Source: Solirubrobacteraceae bacterium
GTDB taxonomy: Bacteria > Actinomycetota > Thermoleophilia > Solirubrobacterales > Solirubrobacteraceae
Length of the DNA stretch: 64,000 nt
Direction of reading: 5' to 3'
Assembly: GCA_030447505.1 (NCBI GenBank)
Contig: JAUJOT010000002.1
Location: forward strand, 584,151 to 648,150
Below are positions 32,718-40,426 of this stretch, piece by piece (position 1 is the first letter of the stretch; each line of letters begins with the position of its first letter). The notes under the pieces were generated by a model. The model was given only the letters and a program-made list of their open reading frames with translations. It did no database searches and was not told where the DNA came from. Position numbers and translations under genes: made by a program.

Positions 32718-32765
32718 AGTCGGGGAGACAGGATTTGAACCTGCGACCGCCCGGCCCCCAGCCGG
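32718..32765 (-). repeat. Right att repeat within tRNA-Pro
   Basis: 48-bp direct repeat partner of 27266-27313. Includes the 3' half of the intact tRNA-Pro gene. Confidence 0.88.
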
Positions 32766-32793
32766 GTGCGCTACCAGACTGCGCCACTCCCCG
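32720..32793 (-). tRNA. tRNA-Pro (anticodon GGG), integration target
   Basis: 74 nt: acceptor CGGGGAG/CTCCCCG, anticodon loop with GGG, and T loop GGTTCAAATCC. The element inserted at its 3' end has left the gene whole. CCA is not encoded. It is 10 bp downstream of tRNA-Gly on the same strand, probably one transcript. Confidence 0.95.
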
Positions 32794-32803
32794 TGGCCTG
32801 TGA

Positions 32804-32874
32804 AGCGGGCGACGGGAATCGAACCCGCCCTAGAAGCTTGGAAGGCTTCTGTGCAGCCACAACACTTCGCCCGC
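32804..32874 (-). tRNA. tRNA-Gly (anticodon TCC)
   Basis: 71 nt: acceptor GCGGGCG/CGCCCGC, anticodon loop CTTCCAA (TCC), and T arm GGTTCGATTCC. Co-transcribed with tRNA-Pro downstream. Confidence 0.95.
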
Positions 32875-32942
32875 ACGCCCAGACGGCGGAGGATACCGCC
32901 CGCGCTCGGTGCTGCGGCGCTCCTTCGGTCCAAACGCTTGCG

Positions 32943-33911
32943 CTACTCCGCGTCACCCGTCTGGCGCAGAGCGCGCTTCACGACCGCGAGCGCGGGCCGC
33001 GCCTGGTCGTTCGCGTCGATGAGCGCCGAGTCCCAGCTGTCACGCCGCGTGGAGGACCGCCAGTGGTAGATGTAGATCCGCGCCACGCGGCGATCCAGCC
33101 GCGCGAGGCGGTCGAAGATGAAGCGCGTCGCGCGAGCGGCATGCGCCTTGCCCTGCGGCAGCTTCACGGTCGAGCGGTTGCGGCGCGCGACGAGCCCCCC
33201 GATCTCCGTCAGCCAGACCTCGCCGGGAACGGCGCGCAGCAACGACGCCGTGCGCGTCGTCTGGAAGCGGTTGGCGTCGATGTAGTCGTGCAGGCCCCAG
33301 TACTTCGGCTCGAAACGCGCCGCGCGACGGAACGCACGCGCCCAGCTGATCATGTTCGGCTGGTCGAGCAGATCGGCCGCGACCACCTTGCAGCCGGGAC
33401 AGTTGCGGCGGATCGCGTTGTAGTAGCGCGCGACGAGCTCCGGCTTCCTGCAGGTGCCGACGCCGCAGATGTTGGCCTCGTTCCACGCCGACCACGTCTT
33501 GACGGTCGGGTAGCGCTTGCGAAAGCGCACGAACTCGCGCAGATACCGGGCGGCGGTCGGCGGCCGGTAGGTTCGGCCCGTCGTCTTGCGCGAGCGCGCG
33601 AGCGTGATGAGCGGCTCGGCGCCGATGAGGCGGGCGCCGGTCACCCACGCGTCGAGCTCGGCGCGCTGGTCGGCGTGGCGCAGTGCGTCCCAAGCGACCG
33701 ATCGGCGTACGTAGCCGAAGCCGAGATCGCGCAGGCGCTCGTCGTCGAAGACCTCCGCCTTCTGGTCGCCGATGCCGATCTTCGTCTTGAGCTTGCCCGT
33801 GACGGGCTTGAGCTTGATCGCCGCGCCCGATGACGCCGGTACGACGAGCGCAAGACAGAGGAGGCTGACTACGCAGGCGACGGCGCGGGATGGACGGCGG
33901 CGGGCTTCCAT
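32943..33911 (-). CDS. Secreted glycoside hydrolase, GH-A clan
   Basis: 322 residues with signal peptide (AVACVVSLLCLALVVPASSG). The TIM barrel contains VKTWSAWNEANICGVG (acid/base Glu in WNE, about residue 145) and EVWLTEIGGLVARR (nucleophile Glu, about residue 236). Other strands are YVRRSVAWDALRHADQRAEL, LLDQPNMISWARAFRRA and YWGLHDYIDANRF. It resembles GH39/GH5-like actinobacterial proteins. Two Cys pairs occur (ICGVGTCRKPE, NCPGCKV). A plant- or microbe-derived polysaccharide is the likely substrate, not decidable here. Transcribed toward the tRNA pair. Confidence 0.8.
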   Translation of the reverse strand: MEARRRPSRAVACVVSLLCLALVVPASSGAAIKLKPVTGKLKTKIGIGDQKAEVFDDERLRDLGFGYVRRSVAWDALRHADQRAELDAWVTGARLIGAEPLITLARSRKTTGRTYRPPTAARYLREFVRFRKRYPTVKTWSAWNEANICGVGTCRKPELVARYYNAIRRNCPGCKVVAADLLDQPNMISWARAFRRAARFEPKYWGLHDYIDANRFQTTRTASLLRAVPGEVWLTEIGGLVARRNRSTVKLPQGKAHAARATRFIFDRLARLDRRVARIYIYHWRSSTRRDSWDSALIDANDQARPALAVVKRALRQTGDAE

Positions 33912-33941
33912 GCGACGCGGGAGGGTAGCGGGCGAAGAGCC

Positions 33942-34305
33942 TTAGTCCTTCGCACAGCCGATCGCGTCGAGCCGCGCGACGCTCGTTCGCTCGGCTACCG
34001 ACACGTTGCGGGAGTTCGACAGCGTCCAGCGCACCTCGAGCGCCTCGCAGGCGGCACAGAACAGGCTGCGGATGTCTTCTGACAGGTTGGAGAAGAAGTA
34101 GCGCACGTACGCGTACTCGGCCACGCGTCCGCTCGGGAGCGTCGTCCGGAAGCGGTTCGTCGTCCGTCGGGATCTTCGGCCACGATCGGCGCCACCGCCC
34201 GACCGTGTTCTTAGCAACACCACTCAGCTCGGCAACCTCGCGATCGCTGTGCCCCTGCGCGAGCAGGTCGCGTACAAGAGCGCGGTCGGCTTCGCTGCGG
34301 ATCAC
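33942..34305 (-). pseudogene. Helix-turn-helix/LAGLIDADG-type regulator or endonuclease remnant
   Basis: N-terminal frame (34305-34150): MIRSEADRALVRDLLAQGHS, VAELSGVAKNTVGRWRR, a helix-turn-helix. A second frame then reads SGRVAEYAYVRYFFSNLSED, CEALEVRWTLSNSRNVSV and ERTSVARLDAIGCAKD, the C-terminal pattern of LAGLIDADG-like homing proteins linked to helix-turn-helix domains. The middle of the expected protein, where YLLGxYLGDG would lie, is absent, and the two pieces are in different frames. Hence deletion plus frameshift. Confidence 0.65.
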
Positions 34306-34369
34306 GAACGCATGTTCTCACGCATCCGGACGCAAGCCGCTCGCGAACCTCTCCGAGCGCTAGATCAAG

Positions 34370-34441
34370 CGGGGGACCCAGGAGTCGAACCTGGCGCGGC
34401 GGTTTTGGAGACCGCAGTGTTACCGATACACCAGTCCCCCT
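34370..34441 (-). tRNA. tRNA-Trp (anticodon CCA)
   Basis: 72 nt: D arm, anticodon loop CTCCAAA (anticodon CCA) and T arm GGTTCGACTCC. The first acceptor position (A) does not pair with C72; the remaining six pairs are good. CCA is not encoded at the end. Confidence 0.9.
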
Positions 34442-34444
34442 GAG

Positions 34445-34469
34445 GGGCACGCATTGTAGATGCGTGCCC
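34445..34469. repeat. Perfect hairpin between tRNA-Trp and the VOC gene
   Basis: GGGCACGCAT-5 nt-ATGCGTGCCC, a 10-bp perfect inverted repeat lying upstream of both the tRNA-Trp and the plus-strand VOC gene, 48 bp before the VOC start. It could be an operator for the divergent pair or a structural element; no T tract. Confidence 0.5.
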
Positions 34470-34516
34470 TGCGCGACGCCGTTTGCGCGCCGCGAACCCT
34501 CGTAGAATCACCGCGC

Positions 34517-35401
34517 ATGAGCACCGCAGCCGATCACTCGGCGCTCGTCCCGCGGCTCCCGGACACGCTGCGACTCGGGCCCGTCCACCTCACCGCCTCG
34601 CACCTCGACGGATCGATCGCGTTCTACGAGCGCTCGCTCGGGCTTCAGCTGCACGACCGCGACGGCGAGCTCGCGACGCTGGGCGCCGGCGGCGAGGATC
34701 TGCTCGTCCTGGTCCAGGAAGCCGGCGCCGCGCCCGGCGGGCGCCACGCCGGCCTGTATCACTTCGCGCTCCTCTTCCCGACGCGCGCGGAGCTCGCCCG
34801 CGCGGTCCTGCGCCTCGCGAGCACGCAAACGCGGATCGAGGGCGCCTCCGATCACGGCGTCTCGGAGGCGATCTACCTGCGCGACCCCGACGACAACGGG
34901 ATCGAGCTGTACGCCGACCGGCCGCGCGGCGCGTGGCCGCCGCCGCGTCACGAAGGCGAGCGCGTCGAGATGTACACGATCGCCCTCGACATGAAGGACC
35001 TCATGCGCGAGATCCAGGACGAGGAGCCGCGCGAGCATGCAGATCGCGGGCTCGTGATGGGCCATGTGCACCTGCACGTCGGCGACGTCGACCGCGCGCT
35101 GCGCTTCTACCGCGACGTGCTCGGCTTCGAGGTCATGGTCAAGCTCGCCAGCGCGGCGTTCGTCTCGGCCGGCGGCTACCACCATCACCTCGGCTTCAAC
35201 GTCTGGCTGGGCAGCGACGTCAAGCCGGCGCCGCCGAAGACGGCCGGCCTGCGCCAGTGGACCGTCCTGCTCTCGTCGCGCGACGAGATCGCCGCGGTGC
35301 GCGCCCGGATCGACGCGGCCGGGCTCGAGGCACCCAGCCACGAGGGCGGGTTCCTCGTGCGCGATCCGTGGCAGACCGCCGTCGTCTTCAGCCTCGGCTG
35401 A
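34517..35401 (+). CDS. Two-domain VOC protein, catechol-2,3-dioxygenase-like
   Basis: 294 residues with two VOC repeats. The first: LGPVHLTASHLDGSIAFYER, YHFALLFPTRAELARAV, RDPDDNGIELYADRP. The second: MGHVHLHVGDVDRALRFYRD, YHHHLGFNVWLGSDVK, LVRDPWQTAVVFSLG. His residues of VHLT, YHF, VHLH and YHHH with Glu in GIELYAD suit a metal site as in CatE-type enzymes. The real start is the ATG at 34517, after the hairpin. Likely an extradiol-type dioxygenase or lyase; substrate unknown. Confidence 0.85.
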   Translation: MSTAADHSALVPRLPDTLRLGPVHLTASHLDGSIAFYERSLGLQLHDRDGELATLGAGGEDLLVLVQEAGAAPGGRHAGLYHFALLFPTRAELARAVLRLASTQTRIEGASDHGVSEAIYLRDPDDNGIELYADRPRGAWPPPRHEGERVEMYTIALDMKDLMREIQDEEPREHADRGLVMGHVHLHVGDVDRALRFYRDVLGFEVMVKLASAAFVSAGGYHHHLGFNVWLGSDVKPAPPKTAGLRQWTVLLSSRDEIAAVRARIDAAGLEAPSHEGGFLVRDPWQTAVVFSLG

Positions 35402-35405
35402 CGGC

Positions 35406-35430
35406 GGCCTCGTCGCGCCGGCGCGAGGCC
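35406..35430. terminator. Hairpin between the VOC gene and tRNA-Leu
   Basis: GGCCTC ... GCGCC/GGCGC ... GAGGCC nested inverted repeats, 5 bp after the VOC stop and 7 bp before the tRNA-Leu 3' end, which is transcribed the other way. Probably terminates both. Confidence 0.5.
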
Positions 35431-35436
35431 CGACGA

Positions 35437-35518
35437 TGCGGGCGGAGGGACTTGAACCCCCATGGCTTGCGCCACCGGCACCTAAAGCCGGCGTGTCTAC
35501 CGATTCCACCACGCCCGC
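35437..35518 (-). tRNA. tRNA-Leu (anticodon TAG)
   Basis: 82-nt class II tRNA: acceptor GCGGGCG/CGCCCGC, anticodon loop TTTAGGT (TAG), long variable arm, T loop GGTTCAAGTCC. CCA is not encoded. The 35519-35645 interval is empty. Confidence 0.95.
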
Positions 35519-35645
35519 GTGGCGCTGCCCCCGGCGGTGATTGTATGTCGGCCACGGCTGCTGCGCACGGCGGTCAGTGCGATCCGATCAGCGCCCAGCC
35601 GTACGGCCGCGCGCTCGCGCTGACCCTACAATCGGGCTCGATCTG

Positions 35646-35729
35646 GCCCGGGTGCTGGAACTGGAATACAGGATCGGCTCAAAACCGATTGCCCGTGAGG
35701 GATTGTGGGTTCGAATCCCACCCCGGGTA
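35646..35729 (+). tRNA. tRNA-Leu (anticodon CAA)
   Basis: 84 nt: acceptor GCCCGGG paired with CCCGGGT (a terminal G-U), anticodon loop CTCAAAA (CAA), long variable arm, T loop GGTTCGAATCC. Decodes UUG. Lies convergent to the inositol monophosphatase 3' end. Confidence 0.93.
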
Positions 35730-35744
35730 TCGCCGCGGTCGGCG

Positions 35745-36530
35745 CTAGCCGACGATCTCGCCGAGCGCCTCGAGCAGGCCCGCCGGCGCCGCGATCACGC
35801 CCGACGGCAGCTGCTCGCTCGCCTCGAGCGCCCGCACCTGAAGCCCGGCGGCCTCGCACAGCACGGCCCCCGCCGCGGTGTCCCAGATCTGCACGGCGCG
35901 CTCGTAGAACGCGTCGTAGCGCCCGGACGCGGTCCAGGCGAGGTCGAGCGCGGCGCTGCCCATCCGGCGCACGTCGCGCACCTGGGGCAGCAGCCGCGCG
36001 ACGACCGCGGCCTGCACCTCGCGCACCGCCGCGTCGTAGGCGAAGCCGGTGGCGATCAGCGCGGTGTCGAGCTCTGCGCGCTGCGAGCCGCGCAGCTCGC
36101 GCCCGTTGAGCGTCGGCAGCCCGTCCCCCCGCGAGGCCAGGAAGAGCTCGTCGCGCAGCGGATCGAAGACGACGCCGACGACGCCGCCCTCGTCGTCGTG
36201 CACCGCGACGCTCACGCACCACTGCGGTACGCCGAAGAGGAAGTTGACCGTGCCGTCGAGCGGGTCGACGATCCAGCGCAGGCCGGCGCCCTCCTGGGTC
36301 TCGCCTCCCTCCTCGCCGAGGATCGCGTCGTCCGGCCGAGCCGTCGTGATGACGTCGCGAATCGCTCGCTCGGCGGCCAGATCGGCCTCCGAGACCGGGT
36401 CCGTGCGCGTCGACTTCGAGGCCGTCGCGCGCTCGCCGCCGGCCTCGAAGCGCTCGCGCAGCAGCGCGCCCGCGGCGCGCGCAGCCTGCTCTGCGATCGC
36501 GCGCAGCTCGCCGCGGTCCGCCGAGCTCAA
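35745..36530 (-). CDS. Inositol monophosphatase family protein
   Basis: 261 residues, Mg-dependent phosphatase of the IMPase/FBPase group. Metal-binding motifs: ILGEEGGE (first Glu), WIVDPLDGTVNF (DPLDGT), and WDTAAGAVLCEAAG (WDxxAG), with GSAALDLAWTASGRYDAFYE between. Likely dephosphorylates inositol-1-phosphate or a related sugar phosphate. A TTG overlapping the amidase stop (TTGA) is the most economical start: it gives the correct N-terminal helix and translational coupling with the amidase. Confidence 0.85.
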   Translation of the reverse strand: MSSADRGELRAIAEQAARAAGALLRERFEAGGERATASKSTRTDPVSEADLAAERAIRDVITTARPDDAILGEEGGETQEGAGLRWIVDPLDGTVNFLFGVPQWCVSVAVHDDEGGVVGVVFDPLRDELFLASRGDGLPTLNGRELRGSQRAELDTALIATGFAYDAAVREVQAAVVARLLPQVRDVRRMGSAALDLAWTASGRYDAFYERAVQIWDTAAGAVLCEAAGLQVRALEASEQLPSGVIAAPAGLLEALGEIVG

Positions 36531-37912
36531 GAGATCGGCGGGCGCGTGTCGGCCCAGGGCCGCGCGGCCTCGAGCTGGTGCGCGAGCGAGAACAGGGTGG
36601 CGTCGGAGTCCGGGCGGCCGACGAGCTGCACCGACAGCGGCAGCCGCTCGGCGTCGAAGCCCGCCGGCACGGCGACCGCGGGGTTGCCGAGGTGGTTCCA
36701 GAGGCCGTTGAACGGCACCCAGCGCAGCACGCCGTTGAGGGTGTACGAGGCGCTGCGGCCCTCGTAGCGGCCGATCTCCAGCGGCGCCCTGGCCAGCGTC
36801 GGGCCGAGCACGATGTCGACGTCGTCGAAGATCGCGTTGACGCGCGCCGCGTCCTTGGCCTCGTTGCGCCGCGCCCGTGCCGCGGCCGGACGGACGAGCC
36901 TGCCCAGGCGCGCGAGCCGGCGCGTGCGGCGCTCGAGGCGCTCGGGGTGGCAAACGCCTGCGGCTTCCTGTGCGACACCGTCGAGGTAGCGCGCGACGAC
37001 GTTCAGCCCGACCGGCCCGATCGCCGGCTCGCGCTCGACGATCTCGTGTCCGAGCGAGGCCAGCAGCTCGGCCGTCGCCTCCGCCGCCCGGCGCCACTCG
37101 GCGTTCAGCCGCGCCGTGCTGCCGAGCGGGATCTTCTGTGAGAGCGCGATCCGCAGGCGGGGCGGATCCCGCTGCGCTGCCGCCACGAACGGCTTGCCGG
37201 ACGCGACCTCGTACAGCAGCGCCGCGTCGCCGACGGCGCGCGTCAGAAAGCCGTAGACCGAGAGGCCGCCGAACAGCGTCTCGTAGGGCGCGGTCGCGAT
37301 CAGCCCGCGCGTGCTCTTCAACGCGAAGAGGCCACAGCAGGCGCCCGGTATGCGGATCGAACCGGCGCCGTCGGAGGCCGTCGCAGCCGGCACGAGCGCC
37401 GCCGCCACCGCGGCGCCGCTGCCGCCGCTCGAACCGCCGGGCGTGCGCTGCGGATCCCACGGGTTGCGCGTGATGCCGCCGTGGAGCGTCTCGGTGAAGG
37501 GCCATGCCGCGAGCTCCGGCGTGCGCGTGATGCCGACGACGATCGCACCTGCGGCACGCAGCCGCGCGACGAACGCGGCGTCCTCGGGCTCCGGCGGGCC
37601 GTGTGCGTGCGAGCCGCGGACGCGCGACTCGCCGCCCAACGGCGTGTCGTCCTTGACGGCGATCGGGACGCCGAGCAGCGGCAGGTCGTCGCCGCCGCCG
37701 GCGCGCGCGGCGGCCCGATCGGCCTCTAGCAGCGCCTGCTCGGCGAGCACGGTGCGGAAGGCGTTGAGCTTCGGGTCCAGCTCGGAGATCCGCTCGAGCG
37801 CAGTCTCGACGAGCTCGCGCGGCGTGACCGCACCCGCCTGGACGAGCTCGGCCTGGCGGGCGACCCCGGCGAAGGCCAGCTCGCGGCGCTCGGTGGCGGT
37901 CGGCGTGCCCAT
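36527..37912 (-). CDS. Amidase, amidase-signature family
   Basis: 461 residues. Ser-cisSer-Lys triad: Lys in GVPIAVKDDTPLGG (about 85), cis-Ser in QRTPGGSSGGSGAAVAAALV, and the nucleophile Ser in TASDGAGSIRIPGACCGLFA. The full AS domain follows, ending FNGLWNHLGNPAVAVPAGFD and LPLSVQLVGRPDSDATLFSL. The family hydrolyses amides or cyclic dimers (aryl-acylamidase, aminohexanoate-cyclic-dimer hydrolase); the specific substrate cannot be read. The inner ATG is chosen because the first 12 residues of the longer version are atypical. It is divergent from the enoyl-CoA hydratase gene (80 bp). Confidence 0.9.
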   Translation of the reverse strand: MGTPTATERRELAFAGVARQAELVQAGAVTPRELVETALERISELDPKLNAFRTVLAEQALLEADRAAARAGGGDDLPLLGVPIAVKDDTPLGGESRVRGSHAHGPPEPEDAAFVARLRAAGAIVVGITRTPELAAWPFTETLHGGITRNPWDPQRTPGGSSGGSGAAVAAALVPAATASDGAGSIRIPGACCGLFALKSTRGLIATAPYETLFGGLSVYGFLTRAVGDAALLYEVASGKPFVAAAQRDPPRLRIALSQKIPLGSTARLNAEWRRAAEATAELLASLGHEIVEREPAIGPVGLNVVARYLDGVAQEAAGVCHPERLERRTRRLARLGRLVRPAAARARRNEAKDAARVNAIFDDVDIVLGPTLARAPLEIGRYEGRSASYTLNGVLRWVPFNGLWNHLGNPAVAVPAGFDAERLPLSVQLVGRPDSDATLFSLAHQLEAARPWADTRPPIS

Positions 37913-37992
37913 CTGCCGCCTAGAGTAGTGGCCATGACAGCGCGTCATCGCTCGCCCGTCGCCGGCGTCGAGCCCGAAGGCATGCCCTCGCG

Positions 37993-38772
37993 ATGAGCCT
38001 CGTCCTCGTCGAGGACCGCGACGCGGTCCGTCACGTCGTCCTCAACCGCCCCGAGAAGCGCAACGCGCTCAGCGCGGCTGTCGTCGAGGAGCTCGGCGTG
38101 GCACTGCGCGGCGCCGCGGCCGAGCCGTCGGTGCGGATCGTCGTGCTGCGCGGCACGGGCGCGATGTTCTCGAGCGGCATCGACAGGGCCGACCTCGCTG
38201 CGCTCGCGGCCGATCCGACGAAGCTGCGCGAGTACCGGGAGGCGATCCTCACGATCTGGAATCTCTGCGAGGACATGGCGAAGCCGACGATCGCCCAGAT
38301 CCACGGCGCCTGCCTCGGCGGCGCTGCGGAGCTCGCGCTGGCCTGCGACATGCGGGTGATGGCCGCCGAGGCGGTCATCGGCCTCGTCGAGACGCGCGTC
38401 GGGCTGATCCCCGACCTCGGCGGCTGCTCGCGGCTGCCGGCGCTCGTCGGCCTCGCCCGCGCAAAGGAGCTGATCATGGCCTCGAAGGTCGTCGACGGGA
38501 CGGAGGCCGAGCGGATCGGGCTCGTCAACCGGGTCGCGCCCGCGGATGCGCTCGACGCCGCGACGGGGCAGCTCAGCGCTGAGCTGCTGGCCTGCTCGCC
38601 GGTCGCGGTGGGCCTTGCCAAGCAGGTGCTGAACGCCGCCGCGCGGCCGGCGCTCGCGGGCACGCTGCAGCAGGAGGTCGCGGCGCAGGAGCTGTGCGCG
38701 ACGAGCGAGGACTTCCGTGAGGGCGCGCGCGCCTTCGCGCAGCGGCGCGCGCCCGAGTTCATCGGTCGCTGA
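37993..38772 (+). CDS. Enoyl-CoA hydratase/isomerase
   Basis: 259-residue crotonase-fold protein: VVLNRPEKRNALSAAVVEE near the N-terminus, oxyanion-hole stretches GTGAMFSSGIDRADL and IHGACLGGAAELALACDMRV, and the region ETRVGLIPDLGGCSRLPALV that normally carries the second catalytic Glu (in Glu-x-x-Gly-Leu-x-Pro order). Likely acts on an enoyl-CoA in fatty-acid or branched-chain catabolism. The next gene on the same strand starts 53 bp later with F420-related genes, so a link is loose. Confidence 0.88.
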   Translation: MSLVLVEDRDAVRHVVLNRPEKRNALSAAVVEELGVALRGAAAEPSVRIVVLRGTGAMFSSGIDRADLAALAADPTKLREYREAILTIWNLCEDMAKPTIAQIHGACLGGAAELALACDMRVMAAEAVIGLVETRVGLIPDLGGCSRLPALVGLARAKELIMASKVVDGTEAERIGLVNRVAPADALDAATGQLSAELLACSPVAVGLAKQVLNAAARPALAGTLQQEVAAQELCATSEDFREGARAFAQRRAPEFIGR

Positions 38773-38825
38773 CCGCGCCCGCCGCCGCTCGCGTCCGCAG
38801 CCGCCGGATATGCTCGCTTGCGCCC

Positions 38826-39518
38826 TTGCCCGAGGCGATCTCCATCATCGGCGCCTCCGGCGCGCTCGGCTTCGGCCTCGCAGTGCGACTCGCTCGCGCC
38901 GGCTGCGCCGTCACGATCGGCTCGCGCGACGCCGACCGCGCCGAGCAGGCGGCGATGCGGGTCCGCGAGGTCGTTCCCGAGAGCCTCGTCGCGGGCCTGA
39001 CGAACGAGATCGCCGCTGCGCGCAACGAGCTCGTGATCCTCTCGGTGCCGTTTCGCAGCCAGTCCGAGACGCTGCGCAACCTGCGCGACGTGCTGCGGCG
39101 CGGCCAGGTCGTCGTCGACGCCACCGTCCCGCTGGCGGCGGCCGTCGGCGGCAAGGCGACGCGCACGCTCGGCGTGCCGCAGGGATCGGCGGCGCAGCAG
39201 GCGCAGGAGATGGTCCCCGATGGCGTCACGGTGCTGAGCGCGCTGCACACCGTCAGCGCGGCGCTGCTGCGCGACCTCGATCAGGAGATCGACGAGGACG
39301 TCCTCGTGTGCGGCGACGAGCGCGCCGACAAGCGCCGTCTTGCCGCGCTGATCGACAGCATCGACGGCCTGCGCTGCGTCGACTGCGGGCGCCTGGAGAT
39401 GGCCCGCGTGACGGAGTCGATGACGGCGCTGATGATCTCCGTCAACGCGCGCTACAAGACGCACGCGGGCGTGAAGCTCACGCGCCTGCCCAGCGAGCTC
39501 TGGGCGGCGACCGGATGA
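38826..39518 (+). CDS. npdG: NADPH:F420 oxidoreductase-like protein
   Basis: 230 residues. Rossmann start ISIIGASGALGFGLAVRLAR (1-25), ITIGSRDADRAEQAA, NELVILSVPFRSQSETLRNL, DGVTVLSALHTVSAALL and the long C-terminal MARVTESMTALMISVNARYK, matching the NADPH-dependent F420 reductase (NpdG/Fno) family. It would move hydride between F420 and NADP. TTG start; the stop overlaps cofD (ATGA), so it leads the cofactor operon. Confidence 0.85.
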   Translation: MPEAISIIGASGALGFGLAVRLARAGCAVTIGSRDADRAEQAAMRVREVVPESLVAGLTNEIAAARNELVILSVPFRSQSETLRNLRDVLRRGQVVVDATVPLAAAVGGKATRTLGVPQGSAAQQAQEMVPDGVTVLSALHTVSAALLRDLDQEIDEDVLVCGDERADKRRLAALIDSIDGLRCVDCGRLEMARVTESMTALMISVNARYKTHAGVKLTRLPSELWAATG

Positions 39519-40426
39519 GCGACCGCGTCGTGGTCCTCGCGGGCGGCAGCGGCGGGGCGAAGTTCGCGCGCGGCATGCTCGACGTCGCCGGCGACGGGCT
39601 GACCGTGATCGCCAACACGGCCGACGACATCGAGATCTACGGCGCCTATGTGAGCCCCGACCCGGACCTCGTCACGTTCTGGCTCGCCGACCGCATCGAC
39701 GAGCGCGGCTGGGGCCTGCGCGACGACACGTTCGCGGTCATGGACGGGCTGCGCGCGATCGGCGTCGACGTCTGGTTCGCGCTCGGCGACCGCGACCTCG
39801 CGATCGGGCTCGAGCGCGCGCGGCGGCTTGCCGAGGGCGCGCGGCTGACCGAGACGCTGGCCGAGCTCGCCGCGGCGCTCGGCGTCGGCGCGCGGGTGCT
39901 CCCGATGAGCGACGAGCACGTACGCACCTGGGTGCGTGCCGATGCCGAGTGGCTGCCCTTTCAGCAGTTCATGATCCGCGCCCGCGGCGAGGGCCCCGTG
40001 CAGGACATGCAGCTGCGCGGCGTCGCCACGGCGCTGCCGACGGCTGAGGCGCTCGAGGCGATCGCCGCTGCCGACGCGATCGTCATCGGGCCGTCCAACC
40101 CGGTCATCTCGATTGGGCCGATACTGACGGTCCCCGAGATGCGCCAGGCGCTGATCGACAGCCCCGCCCCGGTCGTCGCGGTCTCGCCGATCGTCGGCGG
40201 CGCCGTTCTGAAGGGACCGACGGCGGCGTTCATGCGCTGGGCGGGCTACGACGCGAGCAGCGAGGCGATCGGCGCCTGCTACGCCGGCCTGATCGACGGG
40301 CTCGTCGCCGACGAGCGCGTCGACGGGCTGCCGGTGCTGCAGACCGACACGCTGATGAGCGACGCCGCGAGCCGCCGCCGCGTCGCCGCCGAGACGCTGG
40401 CCTTCGCCGAGGGGCTGGCGGCGTGA
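39515..40426 (+). CDS. cofD: 2-phospho-L-lactate transferase (F420 biosynthesis)
   Basis: 303 residues, equivalent to FbiA. Transfers a (phospho)lactyl or phosphoenolpyruvyl group from its GDP-activated form to Fo. Motifs: VVVLAGGSGGAKFARGMLDV at the N-terminus, VIANTADDIEIYGAYVSPDP, ALGDRDLAIGLERAR, FMIRARGEGPVQDMQLRG, VIGPSNPVISIGPILTVPEM and SPIVGGAVLKGPTAAFMRW. Its ends overlap npdG and cofC by 4 bp each, so the operon is translationally coupled. Confidence 0.95.
   Translation: MSDRVVVLAGGSGGAKFARGMLDVAGDGLTVIANTADDIEIYGAYVSPDPDLVTFWLADRIDERGWGLRDDTFAVMDGLRAIGVDVWFALGDRDLAIGLERARRLAEGARLTETLAELAAALGVGARVLPMSDEHVRTWVRADAEWLPFQQFMIRARGEGPVQDMQLRGVATALPTAEALEAIAAADAIVIGPSNPVISIGPILTVPEMRQALIDSPAPVVAVSPIVGGAVLKGPTAAFMRWAGYDASSEAIGACYAGLIDGLVADERVDGLPVLQTDTLMSDAASRRRVAAETLAFAEGLAA

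Larger units (their letters stand above)
27266..32765. mobile_element. Degraded integrative element in tRNA-Pro(GGG), about 5.5 kb
   Basis: Bounded by the 48-bp tRNA-Pro direct repeat. Cargo: HNH nuclease, VapBC45-like pair, pRiA4b ORF-3-like protein, DUF2283 gene with toxin-like partner, integrase fragment and methyltransferase pseudogene. The integrase lacks its N-terminal half and the methyltransferase carries frameshifts, so the element is no longer able to move on its own. Base composition dips in several intergenic stretches (27314-27492), in keeping with foreign origin. The 27314-27492 interval holds only the promoter region of the HNH gene. Confidence 0.8.

Noticed and set aside
37311..37928. 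Plus-strand frame opposite the amidase
   Set aside because: No family similarity; the opposite strand has all amidase catalytic residues.
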